Shown here piece by piece: positions 31,608 to 32,710 of a stretch of 32,710 bases of DNA. The notes below the pieces were generated by a model. It ran no database searches. It was not told where the DNA came from and saw nothing but the letters and a program-made list of their open reading frames with translations. A program made the translations under genes and the position numbers. Origin of the DNA: a virus; the IMG/VR virus record IMGVR_UViG_3300017917_001967, positions 1-32,710 of that record; one strand, written 5' to 3'. Each line of letters begins with the position of its first letter. Positions within the stretch are counted from its first letter, which is position 1.

Positions 31608-32600
31608 ATGAAAAAATTACAAAACTTTGCGAATCCAACTATCTCTAACAGCACTTACGCTGGTGAGGCAGCTTCTGGTTATATCGCAGCAGCATTGTTA
31701 TCTGCTACAACTTTGGACAACAAATTGGTAACTATCATGCCAAATGTTAAATACAAAAGTGTAATCCAAAAATTAGCAGTAGCAAACTTAGTTAACGACG
31801 CATCTTGCGATTTCGTTACTAACACAGGTTCAGTGACTATCTCTGAACAAATCTTAACTCCAAAAGAGTTACAAGTAAACATCCAATTATGTAAACAAGA
31901 ATTTGTTGCATCTTGGGAAGCTTTACAATTAGGTTTCTCTGCATTCGATGAGATTCCTAAATCTTTCAATGACTATTTAGTATCTTATGTTGGTGGTGTA
32001 GTAGCACAAGCAACTGAAGAATCTATCTGGCAAGGTGTTAACTCAACTAACGGTCAATTCGGTGGTTTTGAAACAGCTTTCTCTGCTTCAGTAGCAGCAG
32101 GTGGTGCAACTGCAGTTTTACCAGCAAGAACTTCTGGTGGTTCTTCTGCAATCATCTCTGGTTCAGTAACTCCAGACAATGTTATCTCTAAATTAAACTC
32201 TGTATTCTTAACAGTTCCTAAGACTGTATATGGTAAGCAAGATTTGTTAATGTATGTTTCTACAAACGTGGCAAAATCTTACCAAGCAGCTTTAGCTGGT
32301 GGTGGTGCAAGTGGTTTAGGTGCTAATGGTTTCAACAATCAGCTTAATGTAGGTGAAAAACCAATGAACTTCAACGGTGTTGAAATCGTAATGTGTCCTG
32401 GTATGAGTGATAACAAAATCGTTGCAGCTCAAAAATCAAACTTATTCTTTGGTACCGGGCTTCTTTCAGATTACAACCAAGTTAAAGTTATCGACTTAGC
32501 AGATATCGATGGTTCTCAAAATTATCGTATTATAATGCGCTATACCGCTGGAACTCAGTTCGGTGTAGGTCAAGATATCGTTTACTACGGTGCTTACTAA
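31608..32600 (+). CDS. Major capsid protein (HK97-fold type)
   Basis: A 330-residue protein. The N-terminal 35 residues include NPTISNSTYAGE and ASGYIAAAL. Next come a helix and strands (TLDNKLVTIMPNVKYKSVIQ), a large domain with ATEESIWQGV, and the conserved end NLFFGTGLLSDYNQVKVIDL, DGSQNYRIIMRYTAGTQFGV, which I recognise from Bacteroidota phage capsid proteins. It has one of the few good ribosome-binding sites here (AAGGA at 31598-31602, five bases before ATG) and C-ending codons, both suiting the most abundant protein. Whether its N-terminus is cleaved is unknown. Confidence 0.92.
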   Translation: MKKLQNFANPTISNSTYAGEAASGYIAAALLSATTLDNKLVTIMPNVKYKSVIQKLAVANLVNDASCDFVTNTGSVTISEQILTPKELQVNIQLCKQEFVASWEALQLGFSAFDEIPKSFNDYLVSYVGGVVAQATEESIWQGVNSTNGQFGGFETAFSASVAAGGATAVLPARTSGGSSAIISGSVTPDNVISKLNSVFLTVPKTVYGKQDLLMYVSTNVAKSYQAALAGGGASGLGANGFNNQLNVGEKPMNFNGVEIVMCPGMSDNKIVAAQKSNLFFGTGLLSDYNQVKVIDLADIDGSQNYRIIMRYTAGTQFGVGQDIVYYGAY

Positions 32601-32612
32601 TATAAACTAACT

Positions 32613-32641
32613 AAGGTCGGGTGGAGAAATCCACCTACCTT
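32613..32641 (+). promoter_or_regulatory. Stable GNRA hairpin between capsid and tube genes
   Basis: AAGGT and GGTGGA pair with TCCACC and ACCTT around a GAAA tetraloop, with small mismatches between the two helices, followed by TTTT. It lies 12 bases after the capsid stop. It could be a partial terminator or RNA-end protector that sets the capsid-to-tube ratio. The short T run makes full termination unlikely. The assembly breakpoint falls inside this hairpin. Confidence 0.6.
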
Positions 32642-32710
32642 TTAACTAACAAAATTAAAAACTAATCATTATGGCTTGTAATTTATCAGCTGGTAGAAAC
32701 GAAGTTTGTA
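32616..32710. repeat. Terminal direct repeat, right copy
   Basis: Identical to bases 1-95. It contains the start of a second, incomplete copy of the tube-like gene (ATG at 32671, 13 codons), which is an artefact of opening the circle and not a separate gene. Confidence 0.97.

Noticed and set aside
31463-31648. Plus-strand frame across the scaffold end and capsid start
   Set aside because: It overlaps two convincing genes in another frame and has no recognisable content.
1-32710. tRNA genes, insertion sequences or an integrase anywhere in the window
   Set aside because: Reading both strands showed no cloverleaf, transposase, or tyrosine/serine recombinase motifs.

Overview
The window is one complete, circularly permuted genome of a small tailed phage. 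Its first 95 bases recur exactly as its last 95 (1-95 = 32616-32710), so the unit is a 32,615-bp circle. The host is probably a member of Bacteroidota, most likely Flavobacteriia. The DNA is very AT-rich, starts usually lack Shine-Dalgarno sequences, early promoters resemble the Bacteroidota TTTG / TAnnTTTG type, and the capsid, portal, connector and tail proteins are of types I know from Bacteroidota phages. A tape measure and a tube-like protein without a sheath point to a siphovirus. I see no integrase or lysogeny repressor, so it is probably lytic.

Layout, read round the circle. (a) 21.5-28.0 kb, plus strand, early/middle genes: DUF1376-type replication protein, a structured RNA gene, HNH endonuclease, small unknown genes, a sigma-factor-like protein, a zinc-finger protein, a DUF4338 (DruA/Mom-like) protein, a one-helix membrane protein, small and large terminase, and a tail-assembly-chaperone-like gene with a T9 slippery run. 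(b) 28.0-30.8 kb: fibre 2 and its glycine-rich tip. (c) 30.8 kb through the junction to 0.66 kb: scaffold, major capsid protein, tube-like protein, terminator. (d) 0.66-8.9 kb: portal, connector, two paralogous neck/tail proteins, fibre 1 with a propeller-like tip, HK97-gp10-like protein. (e) 8.9-15.6 kb: tail-tip proteins and tape measure. (f) 15.6-19.9 kb: XkdF-type protease, ferritin-like and SH3-like proteins, spike-base-like protein, cysteine-rich protein, small proteins and a lipoprotein. (g) 20.0-21.24 kb, minus strand: AAA+ ATPase and a zinc-finger protein, divergent from (a) and convergent with (f).

The main result is a two-class promoter map read directly from the DNA. Four early promoters share TTTGG(T/A)-N17-TATATTA with exactly 24 bases between box starts. 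They precede the two divergent replication units, the RNA gene and the HNH-to-terminase operon. Five other sites, one before each structural operon, share TAAyTATTTt-N11-TTGTTATTA with exactly 21 bases between box starts. The phage's sigma-like protein (23606-24157) is the obvious candidate reader of this second class. Together these suggest a compact host-sigma to phage-sigma cascade.

Other notable points are a ~160-nt structured non-coding RNA with its own promoter and terminator, and a probable -1 frameshift in the tail chaperone. A peptide is shared between the protease C-terminus and the capsid-protein N-terminus. Two paralogous fibres carry unrelated tip proteins, a DruA/Mom-like protein sits in the early operon, and no endolysin is recognisable. 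All family assignments come from reading motifs by eye; no searches were run.
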